64,000 nt of DNA from contig JAEYAG010000059.1 in the NCBI GenBank assembly GCA_023451265.1, positions 3,930 to 67,929 on the forward strand, in the 5' to 3' direction. Every line of letters starts with the position of its first letter. The stretch's first letter is position 1. This stretch comes from Actinomycetes bacterium (lineage in GTDB: Bacteria > Actinomycetota > Actinomycetes > Actinomycetales > Microbacteriaceae). Both the position numbers and the translations under genes were made by a program. Shown here one piece after another: positions 1 through 8,276 of this stretch. The notes under the pieces were generated by a model. The model was not told the DNA's origin and searched no databases. It worked only from the letters and a program-made list of their open reading frames with translations.

Positions 1-482
1 GACCCGGTGAAGGTGACCGCGCCGATGAACACGCCGATGAAGACCTCGGCGTGGTGGATGCCGCTGAGTTCCGGGGCGACGCCCTCGGCATACAGGTGGC
101 CGTTCCATCCGACGAGCACGGCCGCGAGGCCCACGAAGGAGTGCAGCAGCGCGATGAGCTCGGGCATGCCGGTCATCTCGACCACCCGTGCCCGCCACAG
201 GCCGATCGCGCCGCCGACGACGATCGCGACGACGAGCAGGGTGAGGCCGAGGGCAGCGCCGCCCGTGAGCAGCGTGCCGCTCGCGACGACGAGGATGAGG
301 GTTGCGACGAGCGCGATTGTCATGCCGGCGATGCCGTACACGATGCCCCGGCGGGCGGACTCCTGCTTGCTGAGACCGGCGAGGGCGAGGATGAACAGCA
401 GCGCCGCGACGATGTATGCCGCCGTGGCTATGGACTGCGCGAGGATCAGCGCCGTGGGGTCTCCGATGATCGCGCCGCTCAC
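1..482 (-). CDS. pntB: NAD(P) transhydrogenase subunit beta, 5' part (runs off the left edge)
   Basis: The frame starts with GTG at 482, four bases inside the end of pntA (GTGA overlap), and stays open to the window edge, so only about 160 N-terminal residues are seen. They form a run of hydrophobic segments (for example around [14 protein letters not shown]) typical of the membrane domain of PntB. The family member pairs with PntA in the inner membrane and couples proton entry to hydride transfer from NADH to NADP+. The C-terminal NADP-binding domain would lie outside this window. Identity rests on the coupling to pntA and on the hydrophobic N-terminus. Confidence 0.9.
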   Translation of the reverse strand, partial: MSGAIIGDPTALILAQSIATAAYIVAALLFILALAGLSKQESARRGIVYGIAGMTIALVATLILVVASGTLLTGGAALGLTLLVVAIVVGGAIGLWRARVVEMTGMPELIALLHSFVGLAAVLVGWNGHLYAEGVAPELSGIHHAEVFIGVFIGAVTFTG

Positions 483-2050
483 TTCTGGTCGCCCTTCTGG
501 AACATGGCGAGCATGCGCCGAGTGACGGCGAAGCCGCCGAAGATGTTGATGGATGCCAGCAGCACCGCCACCGCGGCGAGCACCTGCACGAGCGGGTTCG
601 GCACGATGATCTGCGACATGGCGCCGACGATGATGATGCCGCTGATCGCGTTGGTGATGCTCATGAGCGGCGTGTGCAGGGCGTGCGCAACCTTGCCGAT
701 GACGTAGAACCCGATCACGACCGAGAGGGTGAGCACGAGGAAGTGCTGCGGCAGCGGCGCGGGCGCGAACGCGCAGATGAGGAACAGGGCGGCAATGCCG
801 ACCCCGGTGAGCACGGACGTCGTCCGGGTCGACAGCCCCTTGCGGGGCGCCGGTGCCGATGCGGATGCCGCGGCATCCGGTTCGGGGGATGCCGGTGCCG
901 CCGACACCTGCACCGGCGGGGGCGGCCACGTGACCTCGCCGGTCCGCACGACGGTGACGGCGCGCTGGACGACGTCGGTCTCGTCGATGACGAGGGCGCC
1001 GTCTTTCCCGGGCGTCAGGAGCGTCAGCAGGTTCAGCAGGTTCGTGCCGTAGAGCTGGGAGGCCTGCTGCGGGAGGCGACCGGCGAGGTCGGTGTACCCG
1101 AGGATCGTGACGCCGTTGGCCGTGACGACCTTCTCGCCGGCGACCGACCCCTCGACGTTGCCGCCCTGACCGTCGGCTCCGAGGCCTGCGGCCATATCGA
1201 CGATGACGCTGCCCGGCGTCATGGCGGCGACGTCGGCGGCGGTGATCAGGCGCGGCGCGGGCCGGCCCGGGATGAGCGCCGTCGTGATGACGATGTCGAC
1301 GTCGGCGGCCTGGTCGCGGTACAGCTGCGCGGCCGCGGCGTCGTACGCGGCGCTCGTGGCCTTCGCGTACCCGTCTGAGGAGACCTCCTTGGCCTCGTCG
1401 GGCACGACGACCGGCAGGTAGGTTCCGCCGATCGAGGCGACCTGGTCGGCGACCTCGGGGCGCGGATCGGTCGCGCGGACGATCGCGCCGAGCGACGATG
1501 CCGCGCCGATCGCCGCGAGCCCCGCGACGCCCGCGCCCGCGACGAGCACCTTCGCCGGCGGCACCTTGCCGGCCGCCGTGACCTGCCCGGTGAAGAACCG
1601 GCCGAACGCGTTCGCTGCCTCGACGACGGCGCGGTAGCCGGCGATGTTGGCCATCGAGGAGAGGACGTCCATCGACTGGGCGCGCGAGATGCGCGGCACG
1701 GCGTCGAGCGCGAGCGCCGTCACGCCGCGCGCCGCAAGCGCGTCGAGCAGGTCGGGACGCAGGGCCGGGCTCAGCAGACCCACGAGCGTCGCGCCGGGCT
1801 GCAGGAGCGCGATCTCGTCGGCGGTGGGCACGGCCACTTTCAGCACGATGTCCGAGGCCCAGGCCGTGTCCCGGTCGGCGATGGTCGCGCCGGCGGCGAT
1901 GTACTCGGCATCCGGGAACGACGAGCGCTCGCCGGCGCCGGCCTGCACGACGACCTCGTAGCCGAGTCCGCCGATGCGGCCCACCGTGGTCGGCGACGCG
2001 GCTACGCGTGTCTCGCCGGGCAACTCGGTGACGATGCCGATGCGGGCCAT
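479..2050 (-). CDS. pntA: NAD(P) transhydrogenase subunit alpha (fused alpha1-alpha2 form)
   Basis: This 523-residue protein has the AlaDH/PNT N-terminal domain (starting MARIGIVTE), a glycine-rich NAD-binding loop GAGVAGLA at about 172-179, and a C-terminal block of about 120 residues with three to four membrane segments. It is therefore the single-chain alpha subunit seen in E. coli (510 aa) rather than the split PntAA/PntAB form. A low-complexity Ala/Pro linker joins the two halves. An upstream extension of the frame is possible, but the ATG at 2050 gives the family N-terminus. It is translationally coupled to pntB. Expected role: membrane NADPH supply. Confidence 0.95.
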   Translation of the reverse strand: MARIGIVTELPGETRVAASPTTVGRIGGLGYEVVVQAGAGERSSFPDAEYIAAGATIADRDTAWASDIVLKVAVPTADEIALLQPGATLVGLLSPALRPDLLDALAARGVTALALDAVPRISRAQSMDVLSSMANIAGYRAVVEAANAFGRFFTGQVTAAGKVPPAKVLVAGAGVAGLAAIGAASSLGAIVRATDPRPEVADQVASIGGTYLPVVVPDEAKEVSSDGYAKATSAAYDAAAAQLYRDQAADVDIVITTALIPGRPAPRLITAADVAAMTPGSVIVDMAAGLGADGQGGNVEGSVAGEKVVTANGVTILGYTDLAGRLPQQASQLYGTNLLNLLTLLTPGKDGALVIDETDVVQRAVTVVRTGEVTWPPPPVQVSAAPASPEPDAAASASAPAPRKGLSTRTTSVLTGVGIAALFLICAFAPAPLPQHFLVLTLSVVIGFYVIGKVAHALHTPLMSITNAISGIIIVGAMSQIIVPNPLVQVLAAVAVLLASINIFGGFAVTRRMLAMFQKGDQK

Positions 2051-2189
2051 GGTGCTCCTCGGTTCGCGGCGGGCGACGGATGCCGCGGCTCGGGCGCCGG
2101 CGACGTTCCCGACTCTAGGGCCACACCGTGCGCGTCGGCGGCGGACGGCGCGTGAAAAACGGCGACGGGGCGTCCGTAGACTGCTGGGC

Positions 2190-2765
2190 ATGACCGTCGC
2201 CTCCACGCCCGAGCTCGAAGCACAGCGCCAGGACCTCATCGCCCTGATCGGCGAGGAGGCGGTGTTCCACGGCGATTTCACGCTGTCCAGCGGCAAGAAG
2301 GCGACGTACTACGTCGACATGCGCAAGCTCACCCTCGACCACCGCGCGGCCCCCGCGATCGGCCGGCTCGTGCTCGATCTCGTGCGGGACCTCGAGGTCG
2401 ACGCCGTCGGGGGTCTCACCCTCGGCGCCGACCCGATCGCGAACGCCGTGCTGCACGCGTCGGTCGCCGCCGGCACCCCCGTCGACGCGTTCGTCGTGCG
2501 CAAGGAGCCGAAGGACCACGGCCGCGGGCGTCAGATCGAGGGTGCCGAGGTCGCCGGCAAGCGCGTCGTGATCGTCGAAGACACCTCGACCACCGGCGGC
2601 TCGCCGCTGAAGGCGGCTACCGTCGTCCGCGACGCCGGTGCCGACGTCGTCGCCGTCGTGACGGTCGTCGACCGCAAGACCGGCGCGCAGGCCGCCGTCG
2701 AGGACGCCGGCTTCACCTGGCGCTCGGTCATCGACCTCGACGACCTGGGGCTCGCCGCGCAGTAG
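2190..2765 (+). CDS. pyrE: Orotate phosphoribosyltransferase
   Basis: The 191-residue protein converts orotate and PRPP to OMP in pyrimidine synthesis. The PRPP-binding signature [13 protein letters not shown] lies at about 126-138, and the [17 protein letters not shown] segment near residue 30 is the usual OPRTase active-site region with the dimer-contributed lysines. The ATG at 2190 gives the expected length. It is divergent from pntA with about 140 bp between starts, so the two probably have separate promoters there. No attenuator was recognised upstream. Confidence 0.95.
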   Translation: MTVASTPELEAQRQDLIALIGEEAVFHGDFTLSSGKKATYYVDMRKLTLDHRAAPAIGRLVLDLVRDLEVDAVGGLTLGADPIANAVLHASVAAGTPVDAFVVRKEPKDHGRGRQIEGAEVAGKRVVIVEDTSTTGGSPLKAATVVRDAGADVVAVVTVVDRKTGAQAAVEDAGFTWRSVIDLDDLGLAAQ

Positions 2766-2820
2766 GCCTGCCCTCGGGCGCCGGGCGGGCGGATGCTGGC
2801 CGGGCGGATGCCGGGCGAGC

Positions 2821-3000
2821 TCAGCGGAAGACGGGCAGCTGCGATGCCAGAGCCAGGACGAGCCCGACGACCGTGAGCAGCGCGATCCCGCGGCCGTTGG
2901 GCAGCGGCGTGCCCTGCGGGGCATCCCTGCGCCCGCGGAGGAAGAGCAGGAGCGCCGCGATGAGCAGCGCGAGAGCCGTGATGACGAGGAAGAGCGCCAT
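2821..3000 (-). CDS. Small two-helix membrane protein (59 aa)
   Basis: The protein starts MALFLVITALALLIAALLLF, then a basic loop (LRGRRD), then a second hydrophobic helix near residues 38-52. Its ATG overlaps the stop of the preceding 38-residue frame by one base (TGATG), so it is the third gene of a coupled set with the HAD phosphatase. No family is recognised. Topology suggests a helical hairpin in the membrane, and GC-skewed third positions fit real coding. Function unknown. Confidence 0.6.
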   Translation of the reverse strand: MALFLVITALALLIAALLLFLRGRRDAPQGTPLPNGRGIALLTVVGLVLALASQLPVFR

Positions 3001-3116
3001 CAGCGGTCCTTCCGGCGACCGCGCCCGCGGACGTACTGCACGACCACGACGACCAGCGTCGTCAGGATCATGAGCGCGGACGTCACCAGGAGCAGCGTCT
3101 GCTCGAAGGGGTTCAC
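3000..3116 (-). CDS. Very small single-helix membrane protein (38 aa)
   Basis: The frame begins with GTG at 3116 inside the stop of the HAD gene (GTGA overlap) and ends in TGATG, which provides the start of the next small gene. The predicted peptide has one membrane helix (from about LLLVTSALMI to VVVVVQYV) and a strongly basic tail RGRGRRKDR, which would favour a cytoplasmic C-terminus. Double overlap with both neighbours is the main evidence that it is translated. No homologous family is recognised. Confidence 0.55.
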   Translation of the reverse strand: MNPFEQTLLLVTSALMILTTLVVVVVQYVRGRGRRKDR

Positions 3117-3922
3117 AGGCCCTCCGGCATCTCCGACTCGACGGGCTCGGCGGTCACGAGGTCGGCGACCGAGTCGAGGATCTCGTCGGGGCGGAACGGA
3201 TACCGCTCGATCTCGGCGTCGTCGGAGATTCCGGTGCGCACCAGGATCGTGTGCAGACCCGCTTCGATGCCCGCCACGACGTCGGTGTCCATGCGGTCGC
3301 CGATCATGCCGGTGTTCTCCGAGTGCGCGCCGATCCGGTTCATCGCGGAGCGGAACATCATCGGGTTGGGCTTGCCCACGACGTACGGCGCCTTGCCGGT
3401 CGCGTGGGTGATGAGCGCCGCGAACGACCCGGTCGCCGGGACGATTCCCGAGGGCGTCGGGCCCGTGGCATCCGGGTTCGTGATGATGAACCGCGCACCG
3501 GCGTTGATGAAGCGGATCGCCTGGGTGATCCGGTCGAACGAGTAGTTGCGCGTCTCGCCGATGACGACGTAGTCCGGCTGGGTCTCGGTCATGACGTATC
3601 CGGCCTCGTGCAGCGCCGTCGTCAGTCCCGCCTCGCCGATGACGAACGCCGTGCCGCCGGGATGCTGGGAGCGCAGGAACTCCGCCGTCGCGAGCGCCGA
3701 GGTCCAGATGCGGTCCTCCGGCACCTCGAGACCCGAGATCCGCAGCCGGGCACTCAGGTCCCGCGGCGTGTAGAAGGGGTTGTTCGTCAGCACGAGGAAC
3801 GGAATCCCGGCATCCCGCCACTGCGCGAGCAGGTCGGCGGCCCCCGGGATGGGCTTGTTCTCGTGGACGAGAACGCCGTCCATGTCCGTGAGCCAGCACT
3901 CGATATCGGCGCGTGTCCGCAT
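3113..3922 (-). CDS. HAD-superfamily subclass IIA phosphatase (NagD-like)
   Basis: This is a 269-residue HAD hydrolase. Motif I is WLTDMDGVLV near residues 10-18, with the aspartate nucleophile and the second Asp as acid/base. Motif II is FLVLTNN near 42-48. The C2-type cap follows, then KPNPMMF and the motif III/IV region MIGDRMDTDV near 208-217. Members dephosphorylate small phosphorylated metabolites in the cytoplasm; the substrate cannot be read from sequence. It is the first gene of a three-gene coupled unit with two small membrane proteins. Start: ATG at 3922. Confidence 0.9.
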   Translation of the reverse strand: MRTRADIECWLTDMDGVLVHENKPIPGAADLLAQWRDAGIPFLVLTNNPFYTPRDLSARLRISGLEVPEDRIWTSALATAEFLRSQHPGGTAFVIGEAGLTTALHEAGYVMTETQPDYVVIGETRNYSFDRITQAIRFINAGARFIITNPDATGPTPSGIVPATGSFAALITHATGKAPYVVGKPNPMMFRSAMNRIGAHSENTGMIGDRMDTDVVAGIEAGLHTILVRTGISDDAEIERYPFRPDEILDSVADLVTAEPVESEMPEGL

Positions 3923-3983
3923 GCGGCCAGCCTATCGGGGAGTCGCCAGCCGAACGGGCGCTCGCGGCCCTAGTGTCGAGCAT

Positions 3984-4946
3984 GTGGCACGCGACGACTG
4001 GGACCCCGAGCGCCTGCCCGACCTGAGCGGTCGGCGCTACCTCGTCACAGGATCCACAGCGGGCCTCGGGTTCTTCTCCTCGCTGCAGCTGGCCGGCGCC
4101 GGTGCGCACGTCATCATGACGGGGCGCAACCCCAACCGGCTGGCCGCCGCGCGTGCGGCGGTGCTGCGGAACGCGAAGGATGCCGACATCACGACGCTGC
4201 TGCTGGACACGAGCAACCTGGGCTCGGTGCGTGCCGCCGCCGCGACGGTCCGCGGGCGGGCGGGGCTGCACGGGCTGCTGCTGAACGCCGGCATCGTCCA
4301 CCCGCCGCGGCACCGGCAGACCACCGCCGACGGGCACGAGATCGTGTTCGCGACGAACGCGCTCGGTCACTACGCCCTCGCCGGCGAGCTGCTGCTGCCG
4401 CTCGCGGCGGGCCGCGGCCGCATGGTGTGGGTGGGATCGATGTCGACCTCGATGTGGGCGTACGACCCGATCGACCCGGAGCTCGAGAACGGCTACACGC
4501 CCTGGCGCGCGTACGTGCAGTCGAAGGTGGCCACGACGGCGCTCGGCTTCGAGGCCGACCGTCGGCTGCGCGCCGCGAGCGTGCCGATCGCGAGCCTCGT
4601 CGCCCACCCGGGCTACTCGATCAGCGGCCGCACCCGCGGCATCCTCGGCGTCAACGAGCCCTCGCGTCTCAAGCGCTTCGGCGACAACCTGCAGGCCCCG
4701 ATCACGCAGTCCAAGGAGCGCGGGGCGTGGCCGCTCGTGCGCGCCCTCGTCGACCCGGATGCCGACGGCGGGCAGTTCTGGGGGCCGTCGCGCGTCGTCA
4801 GCGGCGCACCGAAGCTGGCAACGGCGGGTCGCATCACCCGCGACGAGGAGATCGCGGCGCGGCTGTGGAACTACTGCGAGCACGCGGTCGGGGCGCCATG
4901 GCCGTACCTGAAGGCGGCGAAGACCCGCCGCGCCCGCCGGCCATGA
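3984..4946 (+). CDS. Short-chain dehydrogenase/reductase, retinol-dehydrogenase-like
   Basis: From GTG 3984 the protein is 320 aa. The Rossmann motif is TGSTAGLG near residue 20, the NAG motif follows (LLLNAG), and the catalytic pair is a Ser in GSMSTSM with YVQSK (Tyr and Lys). The long C-terminal part after the catalytic Lys is typical of RDH/light-dependent protochlorophyllide reductase-like SDRs. Substrate unknown. The start is poorly supported: there is no clear SD, and an overlapping ATG at 3982 is out of frame. It is adjacent to, but probably unrelated to, the following membrane remnant. Confidence 0.85.
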   Translation: MARDDWDPERLPDLSGRRYLVTGSTAGLGFFSSLQLAGAGAHVIMTGRNPNRLAAARAAVLRNAKDADITTLLLDTSNLGSVRAAAATVRGRAGLHGLLLNAGIVHPPRHRQTTADGHEIVFATNALGHYALAGELLLPLAAGRGRMVWVGSMSTSMWAYDPIDPELENGYTPWRAYVQSKVATTALGFEADRRLRAASVPIASLVAHPGYSISGRTRGILGVNEPSRLKRFGDNLQAPITQSKERGAWPLVRALVDPDADGGQFWGPSRVVSGAPKLATAGRITRDEEIAARLWNYCEHAVGAPWPYLKAAKTRRARRP

Positions 4947-5222
4947 GTGCGGCGCCGGGCGCGCCGCGGTCATGGCAGCGGCTGCGGGTATGCGATCGCG
5001 TTCGCGCTCGGAGCGGCGGTGCCGTTGCTGATCACGTGGCTCGCGCCGGTCGCGATCGAGACGACGGCGATCGTCTTGGCCGTCGTGCTCTCCCTGGTGC
5101 TGACGTCGCTGGTCGCCGCGCGGGCGGGACACCTCATGCTGCGGCGTGTGCTCGTGCGGACGCTCGTCGTGGGCCTCGGCACGATGGGGGTCAGCTACGT
5201 CGCCGGGCTCGCGTTCTTCTGA
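4947..5222 (+). CDS. Membrane fragment resembling the C-terminal end of VIT1/CCC1 transporters, possibly a remnant
   Basis: The 91-residue frame begins with GTG directly after the SDR stop. It contains YAIAFALGAAVPLL, a second helix, and a final helix near VGLGTMGVSYVAGLAF. This layout matches the last about 80 residues of VIT1/CCC1 Fe/Mn transporters, which are normally 230 aa or more. The upstream half is absent. Around 4974-4995, family-like words (SWQ, AAAAG, YAIAF) occur in three different frames, which suggests small deletions. It may be a decayed gene or a short residual membrane protein. Manganese genes follow at once. Confidence 0.5.
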   Translation: MRRRARRGHGSGCGYAIAFALGAAVPLLITWLAPVAIETTAIVLAVVLSLVLTSLVAARAGHLMLRRVLVRTLVVGLGTMGVSYVAGLAFF

Positions 5223-5342
5223 CCCCTCGCGGGCTCGCGCTCTTCTGACCTGGCCGGGGTCGCGTTCTGCGGACCTCCCCGAAGAGAAGGGGGCGCAAAC
5301 GGCGGCCTCCCAAAGGAAAAGGGGGCGCGAGCGGCGGCCTCC
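5205..5342. repeat. Two sets of short degenerate tandem repeats
   Basis: Three copies of a 20-bp word (GGGCTCGCGTTCTTCTGACC and variants) begin at 5205, 5231 and 5256. The first includes the last codons and stop of the VIT-like fragment. They are followed by two copies of a ~30-bp unit containing GGGGGCGC and GCGGCGGCCTCC at 5281-5310 and 5311-5342. No gene is seen between 5223 and 5412. Confidence 0.7.
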
Positions 5343-5412
5343 GCGAGGCCGAGGTGGTCGATTGCGCCACCTGTTCCGTCCGCCGACGAGGGCGGGGGAT
5401 GCCGCGGGGTGC

Positions 5413-6057
5413 TCAGACGGTGAGCCACACGGCATCGGCGGCGCCGGCGGGAAGCTCCACCGTCGCGCCGCCGTCGACGCGCACGGCGTCGCGCCCCGCG
5501 ACGACCAGGGTGTGGCCGACGTCGATGCCGTGCCCCTCGAGCGCGCGCAGCAGGGCCGGGTCGCGGTCGCTCACGCGCAGCACCTGCCCGCTGTGACCGA
5601 TGTGCGCTGCCGCCAGGCGCACGAACGGGGCGCGGTCGACGGCGCCCTCGGCATCCGGGATCGCGTCGCCGTGCGGATCGAACCGGGGGTGGCCCAGCCG
5701 CGCGTCGATCCCCGCCAGCAGGCGGTCGCTGATCGTGTGCTCGAGAACTTCGGCCTCGTCGTGCACCTCGTCCCAGGCGTAGCCGAACTCCCGCACGAGC
5801 CACGTCTCGATGAGCCGATGGCGTCGAATGATGGATGCCGCGCGCAGCCGTCCGGCCTCGGTCAGCGAGACCGGCCCGTACGGGCGGTGCGACACGAGGC
5901 CCTGCGCGGCGAGCTTCTGCACCATCTCGGTCACCGTCGAGGGCGCGAGCGAGAGCTCCCCGGCGAGCCGCGACGGGGTGATCGGGTCGTTCTGCCACTC
6001 GGTGTGGTGGTAGATCGTCTTCAGGTAGTCGTCGATCGCGACGGAGTTTCCGGCCAC
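5413..6057 (-). CDS. mntR: DtxR/MntR-family metal-dependent transcriptional repressor
   Basis: From GTG 6057 the protein is 214 aa. The N-terminal winged helix-turn-helix contains SRLAGELSLAPSTVTEMVQKL (about 24-44). The metal-binding/dimerisation domain has HDEAEVLEHTISDRL near 100. A C-terminal SH3-like FeoA-type segment ends the protein. Lying 23 bp downstream of mntH on the same strand, it most likely senses Mn(II). Two identical-architecture palindromes at the mntH start are the probable operators, which would make the unit autoregulated. An iron-sensing (IdeR) role is less likely given the partner. Confidence 0.88.
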   Translation of the reverse strand: MAGNSVAIDDYLKTIYHHTEWQNDPITPSRLAGELSLAPSTVTEMVQKLAAQGLVSHRPYGPVSLTEAGRLRAASIIRRHRLIETWLVREFGYAWDEVHDEAEVLEHTISDRLLAGIDARLGHPRFDPHGDAIPDAEGAVDRAPFVRLAAAHIGHSGQVLRVSDRDPALLRALEGHGIDVGHTLVVAGRDAVRVDGGATVELPAGAADAVWLTV

Positions 6058-6080
6058 GGTGTCAGGGTATCCGGCGCGGG

Positions 6081-7445
6081 CTATGCGCCGGACAGCACCA
6101 GCCACAGCAGCACGCCGTTGAGCGCGACGAGGAAGGCCGCGGCGACCACCCCGGCCGCCGTCGTCCACCATCGGTTGCGGTGCGCTCCGAGCACGCTCGC
6201 GCGCGCCGTCAAGGCGACCAGCGGGATGAGCGCGAACGGGATGCCGAAGCTCAGCACGACCTGGCTGAGGATGAGCGCCCAGGTCGGGTCGACGCCGGCT
6301 GCGAGAAGCGCGATCGCCGGCACGAGGGTGACCAGGCGTCGCGCCAGCAGGGGGATGCGCACCCGCAGCAGGCCCTGCATGATCTCCGCACCCGCGTACG
6401 CGCCGACGGCGGTGCTCGCCAGTCCGCTCGCGAGGAGTCCGACCGCGAAGAGGGTCGCCACGACGGCGCCGAGGCCCGACTGCAGCGCGTGGTAGGCGCC
6501 CTCGAGGCTGTCGGTGCCCGGCACGCCCGCGAGGTTCGCCGCGGCCAGCAGCAGGATGCAGAGGTTCACGGTGCCGGCGATGACGAGGGCGATCGTGACA
6601 TCCCACCGCGTGGCGCGCAGCAGCCGCGACGTGCCTGCCGCGCGGTCGGCGGCGTGGGCGCCGGGGGCCGTGAACCGGTCGCGGGCGAGCGCGCTGTGGG
6701 CGTAGATCGCGTGCGGCATGATCGTCGCGCCGAGGATGGATGCCGCGAGCAGCACCGATTCGGCACCGTCGAAGCGGGGGAGGAGTCCCGCCGCGATGCC
6801 CGCGGCATCCGGCGGCGCGATGAACACGCCGTACGAGAATCCGAGCGCAATGACGGCGAGCAGTCCGATGACGACGAACTCGAACGCGCGGGCGCCGCGC
6901 CGCTGCTGGACGAGCAGCAGCGCGATCGAGACGGCGCCGGTGATGAGGCCGCCGATCGGCAGCGGCACGCCGAACAGCAGCCACAGCGCGACGGCGCCGC
7001 CGATGACCTCGGCGATGTCGGTGGCCATCGCGACCAGCTCCGCCTGCAGCCAGTACGCGCGCCGGCCCCACGGGCTGCGGATGCGGGTGCCGAGGGTCTC
7101 GGCGAGGCTCTGCCCGGTGACGATGCCGAGCTTCGCGGAAAGGTACTGGATGAGCCAGGCCATCGTGTTGCCGAGCACGACGACCCAGACGAGCAGGTAG
7201 CCGAAGCGGGCGCCCGCGGTCATGTTGCTCGCGACGTTTCCGGGGTCGAGGTACGCGACGCCCGCGACCAGGGCGGGGCCGAGCAGCCACGCCGCCCGCC
7301 GGGTGCGGGCGGGGGGAGACGGCCGGCTGCGTCCGCGCGAACCCTCACCCGCGGACCCAGCCCTCACTCCCAGAGCGTCCTGGGTGCGAGGGTTCGGTCC
7401 AGGCGCGAGGGTTCGGCGGGCGGGGAGGTCGCCAGATTTCGGCAT
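6081..7445 (-). CDS. mntH: Nramp-family Mn2+/H+ symporter
   Basis: The 454-residue polytopic protein has the Nramp metal-binding motif DPGN in the first helix (about residues 67-70, in AYLDPGNVA) and the helix-6 motif MPH (in IMPHAIYAH). It imports Mn2+, possibly Fe2+, with protons. The N-terminal ~50 residues before helix 1 are long and basic for the family. The ATG at 7445 sits inside a palindrome and 7 nt after a TACAGT -10 box, so the message may be leaderless; no SD is visible. It is followed by mntR. Confidence 0.93.
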   Translation of the reverse strand: MPKSGDLPARRTLAPGPNPRTQDALGVRAGSAGEGSRGRSRPSPPARTRRAAWLLGPALVAGVAYLDPGNVASNMTAGARFGYLLVWVVVLGNTMAWLIQYLSAKLGIVTGQSLAETLGTRIRSPWGRRAYWLQAELVAMATDIAEVIGGAVALWLLFGVPLPIGGLITGAVSIALLLVQQRRGARAFEFVVIGLLAVIALGFSYGVFIAPPDAAGIAAGLLPRFDGAESVLLAASILGATIMPHAIYAHSALARDRFTAPGAHAADRAAGTSRLLRATRWDVTIALVIAGTVNLCILLLAAANLAGVPGTDSLEGAYHALQSGLGAVVATLFAVGLLASGLASTAVGAYAGAEIMQGLLRVRIPLLARRLVTLVPAIALLAAGVDPTWALILSQVVLSFGIPFALIPLVALTARASVLGAHRNRWWTTAAGVVAAAFLVALNGVLLWLVLSGA

Positions 7446-7484
7446 ACCGAAAACTGTAGCAGGGGATTTTTCGGTCGGCCGAAA
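7437..7484 (-). promoter_or_regulatory. mntH promoter with two MntR-type palindromes TTTCGG-N4-CCGAAA
   Basis: Two perfect inverted repeats with identical arms occur: TTTCGGCATACCGAAA at 7437-7452 and TTTCGGTCGGCCGAAA at 7469-7484, 32 bp apart (about three turns). The first covers the mntH start codon. Between them, on the minus strand, TACAGT (7458-7453) is placed as a -10 box for a start at or next to the ATG (7445). No good -35 is seen. The architecture fits repression by a DtxR-family dimer; the regulator assignment is inferred from proximity to mntR. Confidence 0.75.
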
Positions 7485-7549
7485 GGTGGGATGCGCCGAG
7501 CGTGCACCGTGTGCGCCGGCGGCGCCCGGCGCGCCGGTAGCGTGGGAGC

Positions 7550-8182
7550 GTGAGCGAGACGGATGCCGCCGAGCCCGAGCTGCCGGTCGGAGTGGGGCCG
7601 TGGCCCGGCGGGCCGGAGGACTGGCCCGACGACCCGCGCTACGACCGGGAGCTGCTCGCCGCGGGAGACCGGCGCAACGTCGTCGACCGGTATCGGTACT
7701 GGACGATGGACGCGATCGTCGCCGATCTCGACGAGCACCGCCACGCGTTCCACGTCGCGATCGAGAACTGGCAGCACGATATGAACATCGGCTCGATCGT
7801 CCGCAGCGCCAACGCCTTCGGCGCCGCGGAGGTGCACATCATCGGCCGCCGCCGCTGGAACCGCCGCGGGGCGATGGTCACCGACCGCTACCAGCACGTG
7901 CGTCACCACGAGGACGTCGCGGCGTTCACCGCGTGGGCGCAGGATGCCGGCATCCCGATCATCGCGGTCGACAACGTCGACGGGTCGGTCGCGGTCGACC
8001 GGGCGGAGCTACCGGAGCGGTGCGTGCTGCTGTTCGGGCAGGAAGGGCCGGGACTGTCTCCGGAGGCGCTGGCCGCGGCATCCGGTGTCGTCGAGATCAC
8101 TCAGTACGGCTCGACACGCTCGATCAACGCGAGCGCCGCCGCCGCCGTCGTCATGTACGAGTGGTGCCGCCGCTGGGCGTGA
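7550..8182 (+). CDS. SpoU/TrmH-family RNA 2'-O-methyltransferase
   Basis: This 210-residue SPOUT enzyme shows the three knotted-fold motifs. Motif 1 is NIGSIVRSANAFG near 82-94 (Asn/Arg for catalysis). Motif 2 is LLFGQEGPGLS near 163-173 (SAM binding). Motif 3 is STRSINASAAAAVVMYEW near the C-terminus. It is expected to methylate ribose in tRNA or rRNA with SAM; which nucleotide cannot be told. The first ~40 residues are acidic, Pro-rich and poorly conserved. Start GTG 7550. It stands alone, divergent from mntH, with 104 bp between the starts. Confidence 0.92.
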   Translation: MSETDAAEPELPVGVGPWPGGPEDWPDDPRYDRELLAAGDRRNVVDRYRYWTMDAIVADLDEHRHAFHVAIENWQHDMNIGSIVRSANAFGAAEVHIIGRRRWNRRGAMVTDRYQHVRHHEDVAAFTAWAQDAGIPIIAVDNVDGSVAVDRAELPERCVLLFGQEGPGLSPEALAAASGVVEITQYGSTRSINASAAAAVVMYEWCRRWA

Positions 8183-8276
8183 GCGGATCCGTCGCGGCCG
8201 GTGCCAAAGGTCGGGCGCATGAGCGCGTGCGCGTCGCGGTCGCGGCTGCCGAGTCGCGCGTCCGGTCGCCCGGTTG

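Noticed and set aside
3000..5435. An 811-codon minus-strand open frame over the HAD, SDR and VIT-like genes
   Set aside because: It is a frame-shadow of genes with clear motifs; its sequence is Arg/Pro/His-rich and no domain is recognisable.
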